Of a stretch of DNA of 41,794 nt, positions 35,269-41,794 are shown one piece after another. Position 1 is the first letter of the stretch. Every line of letters starts with the position of its first letter. This DNA comes from Firmicutes bacterium AM31-12AC (GTDB lineage Bacteria; Bacillota; Clostridia; Lachnospirales; Lachnospiraceae), in NCBI GenBank assembly GCA_003480425.1, contig QUJA01000024.1:1-41794 (forward strand). Direction: 5' to 3'. The notes below the pieces were generated by a model that was not told the origin of the DNA, made no database searches, and worked only from the letters and a program-made list of their open reading frames with translations. The translations under genes were made by a program, and so were the position numbers.

Positions 35269-35694
35269 TTATATTATTATATGCATCGGCAAAAATTTTG
35301 ACACTGCAGCATTTTTTACAGTTCTAAAACACGTCAATTCATATTTTCTATTTGGATTAGACTGCAATGTAACGCAAAGATAACTAAATATGTTTCTCGC
35401 ATTTTCAAAGTTATCTTCCTGAAATGTCGTAATTCTTGGATTATGACGCAAAGATTTTCCTCGACCTTTTACATAATTAATCTGCTTCTCTTCCAATTGT
35501 TTTTCTAATTCTTTCTTCAAAACTCCTAATTTATCGGATATAGCTTGTGATATAGCTTCTGCCCTTTTCAAATCTTCTGGCATCAAATGATAATTTCCCG
35601 TGCTTTTATCCACCATAAAATTTTCTTTCTATGACACTTTGTATGGCACATCTTCTATTTTGCCTTCTTCTACTACCCACAATTTGTACTCCAT
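35269..35694 (-). pseudogene. Hypothetical gene interrupted by an in-frame amber codon
   Basis: From ATG at 35694 the minus strand reads MEYKLWVVEEGKIEDVPYKV, then Ser, then TAG (35629-35631). The same frame then continues KENFMVDKSTGNYHLMPEDL and on for over 110 residues to 35269. GAGGGG lies upstream of the first ATG, while the second ATG (35616) has no ribosome site, so the original gene was about 140 codons. A helical segment (AISDKLGVLKKELEKQLEEK) and a basic segment (KGRGKSLRHNPRITTF) are visible. I do not recognise the family. Confidence 0.6.
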
Positions 35695-35733
35695 CTAAAT
35701 TTTCTTCCCCTCTTTTAATTTATCACCAAATAA

Positions 35734-36078
35734 TTATATATTCTTCCATTCCGCTTCCTTAAATCCAACCAGCACCTTATCCTCTGCCACCAGCACCGGT
35801 CTCTTCACCAACATCCCATTTGTCGCCAGCAATTTCAACTGTTCATCTTCACTCATCTCTGGAAGTTTGTCCTTCAGTTTCATCTCCTTATAGAGCATCC
35901 CACTGGTATTGAAAAATTTCTTCAATGGCAATCCGCTCTTCTGATGCCATTCTTTTAACTCTTCATATGTTGGATTCTCTTCAACAATATGTCTTTCCGT
36001 ATACTCTATCTCATGACTGTCCAGCCATTTCTTAGCTTTCTGGCATGTAGAACATTTTGGATACCAAATAAATAACAT
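35734..36078 (-). CDS. ArsC/Spx-family protein
   Basis: A 114-residue thioredoxin-fold protein of the ArsC/Spx/MgsR superfamily. The N-terminal redox motif CSTC in IWYPKCSTCQKAKKWL is followed by the family segments LPLKKFFNTSGMLYKEM and LVKRPVLVAEDKVLVGF. In Bacillus such proteins either reduce arsenate or bind RNA polymerase under stress; the sequence does not tell which. No arsenic-resistance genes are nearby. GGGAGGAAGG precedes the ATG. Confidence 0.88.
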   Translation of the reverse strand: MLFIWYPKCSTCQKAKKWLDSHEIEYTERHIVEENPTYEELKEWHQKSGLPLKKFFNTSGMLYKEMKLKDKLPEMSEDEQLKLLATNGMLVKRPVLVAEDKVLVGFKEAEWKNI

Positions 36079-36165
36079 CTTACCTTCCTCCCATCCTTAA
36101 TTCATTTGATTTCATTATACTACATTTCTATTATCAAATCAGCCAACTTTTTATCATATATTTTT

Positions 36166-36429
36166 TTACAATTTTTCAATCTCTCTACCACATTTAAATC
36201 CTTCACAAAAATATTCTTCTTGCACCTCCATCACAATTCCAAATATTTCATCTCGAAATGCTTCCATTGATTGATGAATCGGTCCACTATAATATTTTCG
36301 AAATACCTTTATGATTTTTTCATCAATAAGTTTATTCTTTTCAGCAAATACATTTTCCGACTCTGCATAATATCGATAGATTTTCCTAATCAAATCTGCA
36401 TTACTGTTTTCCGATATTTCTTTATCCAT
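36166..36429 (-). CDS. Small hypothetical helical protein
   Basis: An 87-residue, mainly helical, charged protein. The ending EEYFCEGFKCGREIEKL resembles small Clostridial proteins that end in a F..GF..G.....E pattern (possibly DUF6809-type, by memory only). GGGAGG lies 6 nt before the ATG, so it is probably expressed. It lies between the ArsC/Spx-like gene and a broken Fic gene. Function unknown. Confidence 0.6.
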   Translation of the reverse strand: MDKEISENSNADLIRKIYRYYAESENVFAEKNKLIDEKIIKVFRKYYSGPIHQSMEAFRDEIFGIVMEVQEEYFCEGFKCGREIEKL

Positions 36430-36479
36430 ACAGTACCTCCCATTCCACTCAAGAATCTTCTATTCCTTCTATAATATCA

Positions 36480-37359
36480 AAAGCTTTTCACGATTCCAGC
36501 CAATCGAAGGTATCATGACAACCAACACTCGTATAAAGCAATTAGTGGAAGAAAAAACGACACCGAAAAACAGGGATGAGCAGGAAATCAAGATGTTCTC
36601 AATATCATCCATGAAAGTTTCGATGCAATTCCTATTACTCAAGGTTACATTCTTCAGCTTCATAAAATTATGTATAGTCATATGAACAATCCTATGGCCG
36701 GACGTACAAAAAATAATCAGAACTATATCAGTGCTACTTATCCTGATGGTCACACTGAAATTTTATTTACGCCACTTGCTCCATATGAAACACCAGCAGC
36801 GTTAGATCGAATCTGTGCAGAGTATAATCGAGTTATCGGGAATTTTGAAGTTGAACCGCTCATTGCAATTCCAGTTTTCATCCACGATTTTCTCTGCATT
36901 CACCCATTCAATGATGGAAACGGACGAATGAGCCGACTGCTCACTACTCTGCTATTATATAGAAATGGATTTTATGTGGGAAAATATATTTCTCTGGAAG
37001 CAAAAATTGCGCACAATAAGGACTTATATTATAAAGCACTGAATCAAGCACAGATTGGATGGCACAAAGGTACCGAGGATGTAGTTCCATTTATAAAATA
37101 CATTCTTGGAACTGTATTAGCTGCATATAAAGATTTTGAAGACAGATTTTCTATTATTGAAAAGAAGTTACCGGCAATAGATATGGTCCGAATGGCTGTC
37201 GAAAATAAAATTGGACGATTCACAAAGCAGGATATACACGAACTCTGTCCTTCTTTAAGTATTAGCTCTATTGAAAGCTCACTCAGAAAACTCGTAGCCA
37301 CCGGCGAATTAAAACGCGAGGGTACTGGACGAGCCACTTACTATATCCGTTTATTTTAA
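36480..37359 (+). pseudogene. Fic-family protein, broken 5' part
   Basis: The downstream frame (ATG 36670, 229 residues) carries an intact Fic motif HPFNDGNGR and a C-terminal winged-helix-like domain (IGRFTKQDIHELCPSLSISS). Fic proteins transfer AMP to target proteins. Homology begins earlier. From about 36480 one frame reads IEGIMTTNTRIKQLVEEKTT then PKNRDEQEI, the inhibitory-helix region. Near 36595 the frame changes to NIIHESFDAIPITQGYILQL, which runs into the ATG frame. A small deletion at GAAATC/AAGATG explains this. The true N-terminus upstream of 36480 is also gone. The residual domain might still be made, but no good ribosome site precedes 36670. Confidence 0.75.
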
Positions 37360-37366
37360 TCTTAAA

Positions 37367-37404
37367 TATCCTCATCATTTTTGATTTGCAAAATGATGAG
37401 GATA
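37367..37404. terminator. 15-bp stem hairpin after Fic pseudogene
   Basis: 37367-37381 and 37390-37404 are perfect complements around an 8-nt loop, starting 8 nt after the stop. No strong T run follows, so it is a hairpin with uncertain terminator function. Confidence 0.5.
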
Positions 37405-37500
37405 AACCTTTATCTTCTCATATAAATTTATTTGTCTCCGACTTCTCATTTGTCCAAGTATTTGCCAATTTGCTTGTACAGATGCCTTTATGGCAACCAT

Positions 37501-38065
37501 TGTATCTGCACTGACTTGATATTCGCTGTTGCGGATGCTTTTTTTGAGACCGATGTATCCGCAACTTACTTTTCTTTGAACTTGCAGATGCTTTTCAGCC
37601 TGCCTGACCTGTATAATTTCATCTGCATCTTGCCTTTTCTAGAACTTGAGGATACTTCCTTCGCAAATTTTACATCTACATCACACGTTTTCGATAACGT
37701 GAGGATGCTCCTCATCAAAATTCTGCATCTTCAATTCCCCAAAATCCATTATCTCAGATATCTCCCCAAATATTCTTTGCGTCCTATTTACTTCACGGAC
37801 TGAGCCGATACCTGACTTATAAAAAAATTGATATAAGAAATTCGTGCGAATATGGAACGAGCGTTGGAGACACTTAGAGCGTAAATTTTTGTGTTAATAA
37901 ATTTGAACAAACGTGTTTAAAGCTGCGTAGCAGCAAGTTTGAGTTCAAATTCATTTGCTTTTAACAAAAATTTACGCTCTTATGTGTCTCCCGCTCATGA
38001 AGTCTGAGCAAGAATTTTTATATCATTTTTTTAAGGAACATATAGCCGCCCAGTGACCTAAATAG
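37501..38065. repeat. Large structured non-coding repeat, copy 2
   Basis: Same orientation and order as 8793-9274, with about four fifths of bases shared over the left part (my estimate). The right part is a long branched hairpin (37820-38035). Outer arms TTGATATAAGAA/TTTTTATATCA are followed by GAGACACTTAGAGCGTAAAT (37867-37886) against its complement ATTTACGCTCTTATGTGTCTC-like arm (37969-37990). Then come AATTTGAAC/GTTCAAATT, and an apical GCTGC-GTA-GCAGC (37922-37934). Arms end in A/T runs on both strands. The right end (cagtgacctaaatag) stops 5 nt before the thrS stop codon. Both copies sit at the 3' end of a minus-strand gene. Confidence 0.8.
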
Positions 38066-38069
38066 CAAT

Positions 38070-40025
38070 CTAGTCCTCTACTTCAATCTTACGAATTGTC
38101 TTTTTCTGAATCTCATCTTTGATTGCATCGATAAATACATTCAACTCTTTCGCGCCTTCATCTCCGAGATATCTACTTCTTACAGAAACTTTCTGCTCTT
38201 CCTCTTCTTTTGCTCCAACAATCAGCATGTATGGGACTCTGTTCAGACGAGCTTCGCGAATCTTATATCCCATCTTTTCTGAACGCTGATCAACAGAGCA
38301 ACGGATGTTATTTGCTTTGAGTTCTGCTTCAACTTTGGCTGCATACTCATGATATTTATCTGAAATAGGAATTACACGAACCTGTTCCGGACATAACCAT
38401 GTAGGGAACATACCTGCATATTTCTCAATCAGCCATGCCAGTGTTCTTTCATAACATCCGATAGATGTACGATGAATGATGCATGGACGTTTCTTCTCAC
38501 CATTTTCATCAATATAATACATATCAAACTGTTCTGCAAGTAATGCATCCCACTGGATTGTGATCATTGTATCTTCTTTTCCGTATACATTCTTTGCATT
38601 AATATCTACCTTTGGTCCATAGAATGCTGCCTCTCCGACATCTTCTACAAATGGAATATTGAGTTCCTGAAGCATTGTACGAATATGACCTTCTGTTTCT
38701 TCCCAAACTTCTGGTTCACCAATGTATTTTTCTTTATTTGAAGGATCCCATTTTGAAAGATGATATGCTACATCTTCTTCTACGCCAAGTACCTGCAGAC
38801 AGTACTGAGCTAATGCGATACAATCCTTGAACTCTTTTACCATCTGATCAGGTCTTACAACCAAATGTCCCTCTGAAATTGTAAACTGACGAACACGAGT
38901 CAGACCATGCATCTCTCCAGAATCTTCATTACGGAATAATGTAGATGTCTCGCCGTAACGCAATGGCAGATCACGATAGCTGTGCTGTTCTGCTTTGTAT
39001 ACATAATACTGGAATGGGCATGTCATTGGACGAAGGGCAAATACTTCTTTATCTTTCTCTTCATCACCTAATACGAACATTCCATCTTTATAGTGATCCC
39101 AGTGTCCTGAAATCTTGTAGAGGTCGTTCTTAGCCATCAATGGTGTCTTAGTACGAACATAACCACGTCTGCTTTCTTCATCTTCAATCCAACGCTGTAA
39201 CTCCTGCATAATGATAACACCATTTGGCATAATAAGCGGAAGTCCCTGACCGATTACATCTACTGTTGTAAATAATTTCATCTCGCGTCCGAGTTTATTA
39301 TGATCACGTTTTTTTGCTTCCTCTAATTGTGTTAAATGCTCTTTGAGTTCGTCTTTTGTAGCGTAAGCTGTACCATAAATACGTGTCAGCATTGCTTTCT
39401 TCTCATCACCTCTCCAGTAAGCTCCTGAAGATGATAACAATTTAAATGCTTTCACACCCTTTGTACTCATCAAATGAGGTCCTGCGCAAAGGTCTACCCA
39501 ATCTCCCTGTGAATAGAAAGAAATTTCAGCATCTTCTGGAAGATCTTCAATCAACTCAACTTTATAAGGTTCATTTTTCTCCTTGAAAAATGCGATTGCT
39601 TCTTCTCTTGATTTTGTAAATCTTTCAATCTTAGCACCTTTTTTGATGATTTTCTTCATCTCTTTTTCAATTGCATCCAAATCATCTCTTGTAAATGACT
39701 GACATTCAAAATCATAATAGAATCCTGTATCAATTGATGGTCCAATTGCAACTTTTGCATTTGGATAAAGGTTCTGTACAGCCTCTGCCATTACATGTGA
39801 TGCTGTATGACGAAGTACAGCTAAACCTTTCTCATCTCTTGCTGTAAGAATATTAAGCTCACAGTCTTTATCCAAAACTGTTCTAAGGTCTACAACTTCA
39901 CCATCTACTTCTCCGGCACACGCTGCTCTTGCAAGACCTTCGCTAATATCGTATGCAACATCAATTACTGTTTTTGCTTCTGAATACTCTTTTTTTGATC
40001 CATCTTTTAATGTAATAATCATCAT
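38070..40025 (-). CDS. thrS: Threonyl-tRNA synthetase
   Basis: A complete class II synthetase of about 651 residues. N-terminal TGS domain (IITLKDGSKKEY, about 1-60), editing domain with the metal-binding HTASHVMAEAV and AGPHLMSTKG blocks, catalytic core with class II motif 2 (TSTLFRNEDSGEMHGLTRVR region) and motif 3 (IHRTSIGCYERTLAWLIEKY), then an anticodon-binding domain (VRVIPISDKYHEYA...RSEKMGYKIREA). The start at 40025 (or the next codon) is chosen because AGGAGG lies 4-7 nt upstream; an earlier ATG at 40058 has no ribosome site. Controlled by the T-box leader upstream. Confidence 0.96.
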   Translation of the reverse strand: MMIITLKDGSKKEYSEAKTVIDVAYDISEGLARAACAGEVDGEVVDLRTVLDKDCELNILTARDEKGLAVLRHTASHVMAEAVQNLYPNAKVAIGPSIDTGFYYDFECQSFTRDDLDAIEKEMKKIIKKGAKIERFTKSREEAIAFFKEKNEPYKVELIEDLPEDAEISFYSQGDWVDLCAGPHLMSTKGVKAFKLLSSSGAYWRGDEKKAMLTRIYGTAYATKDELKEHLTQLEEAKKRDHNKLGREMKLFTTVDVIGQGLPLIMPNGVIIMQELQRWIEDEESRRGYVRTKTPLMAKNDLYKISGHWDHYKDGMFVLGDEEKDKEVFALRPMTCPFQYYVYKAEQHSYRDLPLRYGETSTLFRNEDSGEMHGLTRVRQFTISEGHLVVRPDQMVKEFKDCIALAQYCLQVLGVEEDVAYHLSKWDPSNKEKYIGEPEVWEETEGHIRTMLQELNIPFVEDVGEAAFYGPKVDINAKNVYGKEDTMITIQWDALLAEQFDMYYIDENGEKKRPCIIHRTSIGCYERTLAWLIEKYAGMFPTWLCPEQVRVIPISDKYHEYAAKVEAELKANNIRCSVDQRSEKMGYKIREARLNRVPYMLIVGAKEEEEQKVSVRSRYLGDEGAKELNVFIDAIKDEIQKKTIRKIEVED

Positions 40026-40104
40026 TCTTCCTCCTGTTTTGATATTTACTTCAAGCATTTAATACAGGGATTTTACATATTATAAAAACTCTTTCCTTAA
40101 AACA

Positions 40105-40384
40105 GAAAAAACTTTATCTGTCCCTGCATTTACATGCAAGGGACGGATAAAGTCTGATTACTTTTATATCCGCGGTTCCACCCTTTTTGTTTTCAAGATG
40201 ATAACAATTACATTGTTATCTAAAACCACTTCATTCATGATTATAACGGAATCACCGGACCGGATTAGGGCCACTCGGAGGTAGTCTTCAAATGATTCCC
40301 GTTAAGATGATTCCAGCATCTTCATCTCTCTCTGAAACGTTCCACATTCTACTCGTCTCGTCATCGTGTTATCTTCTGATCCTC
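40105..40384 (-). promoter_or_regulatory. T-box riboswitch leader of thrS
   Basis: On the minus strand the leader contains the T-box sequence AGGGTGGAACCGCGG (40170-40185), which pairs with the NCCA end of uncharged tRNA. It is followed by the terminator: ACTTTATC...GATAAAGT arms (40111-40153) and a run of six T (40105-40110). Upstream lies the Stem I region with the GATGACGAGACGAGTAGAATG-like start (about 40350). A candidate threonine specifier ACC occurs in GACTACCTCCGAGTG (about 40270-40285). Uncharged tRNA-Thr is expected to allow read-through into thrS. Confidence 0.92.
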
Positions 40385-40412
40385 ATTATAGCATTCAAAT
40401 AAACTTTGTCAA
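40385..40412 (-). promoter_or_regulatory. thrS promoter
   Basis: Minus strand: perfect TTGACA (40407-40412), 16-nt spacer, perfect TATAAT (40385-40390), directly upstream of the T-box leader. Confidence 0.85.
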
Positions 40413-40486
40413 CTCAATTTCTTCAATTTTTTCATCTATTTTTCGTCTAAAATATTATGGAATCTTTTTTTCTTCACTATAATTTT

Positions 40487-40717
40487 TTACTCATCAAATT
40501 CTAAAATAACACTGTTTGCTTCCAATCCCATTTGGATATCTACCACTTTGCCATGACGTGTTTGTAATCTTTCATAACTTCGATAATTACCACTCATTGC
40601 AATTGCATGTTCGATTGTATAATAATATGAACTAGGTAATTTTCCTTCAATTACATTTACTTCTTGTCCGATTTCAACCAATCCTGGTCTATCCATAGTA
40701 AATTCCATTCTTCTCAT
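40487..40717 (-). CDS. Small hypothetical protein
   Basis: A 76-residue protein of unknown function. It looks like a compact mixed alpha/beta fold (EIGQEVNVIEGKLPSSYYYT, HGKVVDIQ, SVILEFDE). AGGAGG lies 8 nt before the ATG, which supports expression. It sits between the tRNA-operon terminator and the thrS promoter. I see no motif that suggests an activity. Confidence 0.65.
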   Translation of the reverse strand: MRRMEFTMDRPGLVEIGQEVNVIEGKLPSSYYYTIEHAIAMSGNYRSYERLQTRHGKVVDIQMGLEANSVILEFDE

Positions 40718-40765
40718 GACATTATCCTCCTGTAATATTTAATCTAATGTCTTATAAAATATAAA

Positions 40766-40791
40766 AAGACTTAAGCATTAGCTTAAGTCTT
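40766..40791 (-). terminator. Terminator of the tRNA operon
   Basis: AAGACTTAAGC (40766-40776) pairs perfectly with GCTTAAGTCTT (40781-40791). The minus strand continues TTTTTATATT. It follows tRNA-Leu by 10 nt. Confidence 0.85.
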
Positions 40792-40800
40792 CTAATATAA

Positions 40801-40883
40801 TGCGCGTGGCCGGACTTGAACCGGCACGGGATCGCTCCCGAGGATTTTAAGTCCCTTGCGTCTGCCTATTCCGCCACACGCGC
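40801..40883 (-). tRNA. tRNA-Leu (anticodon TAA)
   Basis: Cloverleaf with 7-bp acceptor stem GCGCGTG/CACGCGC, anticodon loop CTTAAAA with TAA, a long class II variable arm (TCGGGAGCGATCCCG) and T arm GGTTCAAGTCC. Last tRNA of the six-gene operon. Confidence 0.95.
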
Positions 40884-40895
40884 GCACTATATACA

Positions 40896-40968
40896 TGGGA
40901 CCTACAGGGCTCGAACCTGTGACCCTCTGCTTGTAAGGCAGATGCTCTCCCAGCTGAGCTAAGATCCC
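40896..40968 (-). tRNA. tRNA-Val (anticodon TAC)
   Basis: Acceptor GGGATCT/AGGTCCC, D arm AGCTCAGCTGGGAGAGC, anticodon loop CTTACAA with TAC, T arm with GGTTCGAGCCC. 12 nt upstream of tRNA-Leu. Confidence 0.95.
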
Positions 40969-41029
40969 ATATCACTCTGTGCACCTTCTCACTAAATTCA
41001 GCTATGCTTCATTAAGTGTTCAGTGCGAA

Positions 41030-41103
41030 CGACCCAGAAGAGACTCGAACTCTCGACCTCCGCCGTGACAGGGCGGCGCTCTAACCAACTGAGCCACTGG
41101 GCC
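41030..41103 (-). tRNA. tRNA-Asp (anticodon GTC)
   Basis: Acceptor GGCCCAG/CTGGGTC, anticodon loop CTGTCAC with GTC, T arm GAGTTCGAGTCTC, discriminator G as usual for Asp. Confidence 0.95.
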
Positions 41104-41116
41104 TTATTAAATTAAA

Positions 41117-41190
41117 TGGACCTTCGGGGACTCGAACCCAGGACCGATCGGTTATGAGCCGATTGCTCTAACCAGCTGAGCTAAAGGTCC
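41117..41190 (-). tRNA. tRNA-Met (anticodon CAT, elongator type)
   Basis: Acceptor GGACCTT/AAGGTCC with a normal G1-C72 pair, so not an initiator. Anticodon loop CTCATAA with CAT. A lysidine-modified tRNA-Ile2 also has CAT and cannot be fully excluded. Confidence 0.88.
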
Positions 41191-41214
41191 ATTATATGTC
41201 CCTTTCAGGAACAA

Positions 41215-41287
41215 AGCCGATGATCGGACTCGAACCGATAACCTGCTGATTACAAATCAGCTGCTCTGCCAATTGAGCCACATCGGC
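41215..41287 (-). tRNA. tRNA-Thr (anticodon TGT)
   Basis: Acceptor GCCGATG/CATCGGC, D arm GCTCAATTGGCAGAGC, anticodon loop TTTGTAA with TGT, T arm CGGTTCGAGTCCG. A possible ligand of the thrS T-box leader in the same window. Confidence 0.95.
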
Positions 41288-41343
41288 ATATTGCCTACTA
41301 CTTTGAACAAATATACCTTTTATTCAATTGCACTTTGTGCAAA

Positions 41344-41415
41344 TGACTCCAACGGGAATCGAACCCGTGTTACCGCCGTGAAAGGGCGATGTCTTAACCG
41401 CTTGACCATGGAGCC
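41344..41415 (-). tRNA. tRNA-Glu (anticodon TTC)
   Basis: Acceptor GGCTCCA/TGGAGTC, anticodon loop CTTTCAC with TTC, T arm CGGGTTCGATTCCCG. First tRNA of the operon running Glu-Thr-Met-Asp-Val-Leu. Confidence 0.95.
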
Positions 41416-41452
41416 AAATTCTATTTATCACTTCTATCAGCGACCGAAATAA

Positions 41453-41481
41453 ATATTACCATAATCTTTTTATTTTTGCAA
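41453..41481 (-). promoter_or_regulatory. Promoter of the six-tRNA operon
   Basis: Minus strand: TTGCAA (41476-41481), 17-nt spacer, TAATAT (41453-41458), 38 nt upstream of tRNA-Glu and downstream of the rRNA-operon terminator. Confidence 0.5.
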
Positions 41482-41529
41482 GTGATTTCTTTAAAAAAAT
41501 TCACTTTTCTTATGATAATCATCTTTCAT

Positions 41530-41560
41530 AAAAAAAACCATAGTTAAATGACAGCTATGG
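41530..41560 (-). terminator. Terminator of the rRNA operon after tRNA-Asn
   Basis: Minus strand: CCATAG (from 41555-41560) pairs with CTATGG (41538-41543), followed by eight T (41530-41537). It separates tRNA-Asn from the six-tRNA operon. Confidence 0.8.
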
Positions 41561-41572
41561 ATTCTTTTTAAG

Positions 41573-41644
41573 CTCCCCGAGTTGGGTTCGAACCAACGAC
41601 CCTTCGGTTAACAGCCGAATGCTCTACCGCTGAGCTATCGAGGA
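41573..41644 (-). tRNA. tRNA-Asn (anticodon GTT)
   Basis: Acceptor TCCTCGA/TCGGGGA, anticodon loop CTGTTAA with GTT, T arm TTGGTTCGAACCCAA, discriminator G as usual for Asn. It lies 76 nt after the 23S 3' end, in the place where a 5S gene is normally found. Confidence 0.95.
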
Positions 41645-41720
41645 TTACCTTTATTGAAGTATACCTTCAAAACTGCATACAAAGTTTTTTCATCCATCTT
41701 GTTCTCCTATCACCTGTTCT

Positions 41721-41794
41721 GGTTATGCCCTCGACCTATTAGTAACAGTCAGCTCCATGTGTTACCACACTTCCACCTCTGCCCTATCTACCTC
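41721..41794 (-). rRNA. 23S rRNA, 3' end (partial, cut by window edge)
   Basis: The minus strand reads GAGGTAGATAGGGCAGAGG, passes through GTGGTAACACATGGAGCTGA, and ends with CTAATAGGTCGAGGGCATAA plus CC. This is the conserved 3' terminus of bacterial 23S rRNA. The exact mature end is estimated. The rest of the gene lies outside the window. Confidence 0.9.

Noticed and set aside
1..41794. CRISPR array, prophage or conjugative element
   Set aside because: No regularly spaced direct repeats, no phage structural genes, integrase, relaxase or intact transposase were seen anywhere in the window.

Overview
The window looks like chromosomal DNA of a low-to-moderate GC anaerobic Firmicute, most likely a Lachnospiraceae gut commensal. 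I infer this from a FeoA-FeoB fusion, a YlmC/YmxH sporulation-type protein, an iron-sulfur two-subunit serine dehydratase, a T-box-controlled thrS, MutS2, NrdR, strong AGGAGG ribosome sites and the sequence of the 23S rRNA 3' end. No species can be fixed from the sequence alone.

Layout. Positions 1-4008 (minus strand) hold an operon of an HtrA-like PDZ protein, a YhaM-type exoribonuclease and the 23S methyltransferase rlmD, followed by tandem hairpins. Divergent from it are mutS2 and an OmpR-type response regulator with no kinase beside it. A compound-hairpin element and a frameshifted threonine aldolase follow. Positions 8793-9274 hold copy 1 of a roughly 0.5 kb structured non-coding repeat. 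Positions 9267-15220 encode a semi-phosphorylative Entner-Doudoroff module: gluconate-type permease, IlvD/Edd-family sugar-acid dehydratase, KDG kinase and KDPG aldolase, with a FadR-type regulator upstream and a 15-bp palindrome next to the promoter. Then come acyP and nrdR, and an sdaAB-sdaAA-aldo/keto reductase operon, divergent from the FeoA-FeoB gene. A long GGGGACG-type hairpin separates feoB from a MATE exporter/SGNH hydrolase pair with a divergent LysR gene. A membrane protein of unknown function and bL25/Ctc follow. The next module (26.1-30.1 kb) is an L-tartrate dehydratase locus: LysR, SLC13 permease, ttdA and ttdB. After it lie an iron alcohol dehydrogenase and malQ, the latter under a LacI-family regulator with clear promoters and operators.

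Positions 33.2-38.1 kb are a decay zone: a truncated endonuclease/exonuclease/phosphatase gene, a gene with an in-frame amber codon, a Fic gene with a broken 5' part, and copy 2 of the structured repeat, interspersed with ylmC, an ArsC/Spx-like gene and a small hypothetical gene. thrS follows with its T-box leader, then a small conserved-looking protein, a six-tRNA operon (Glu-Thr-Met-Asp-Val-Leu), and the 3' end of 23S rRNA followed directly by tRNA-Asn without an intervening 5S gene.

The least explained items are the repeated structured element at 8.8 and 37.5 kb, the two other hairpin elements (7.25 and 21.2 kb), and the HtrA-like protein that has lost all three catalytic residues.
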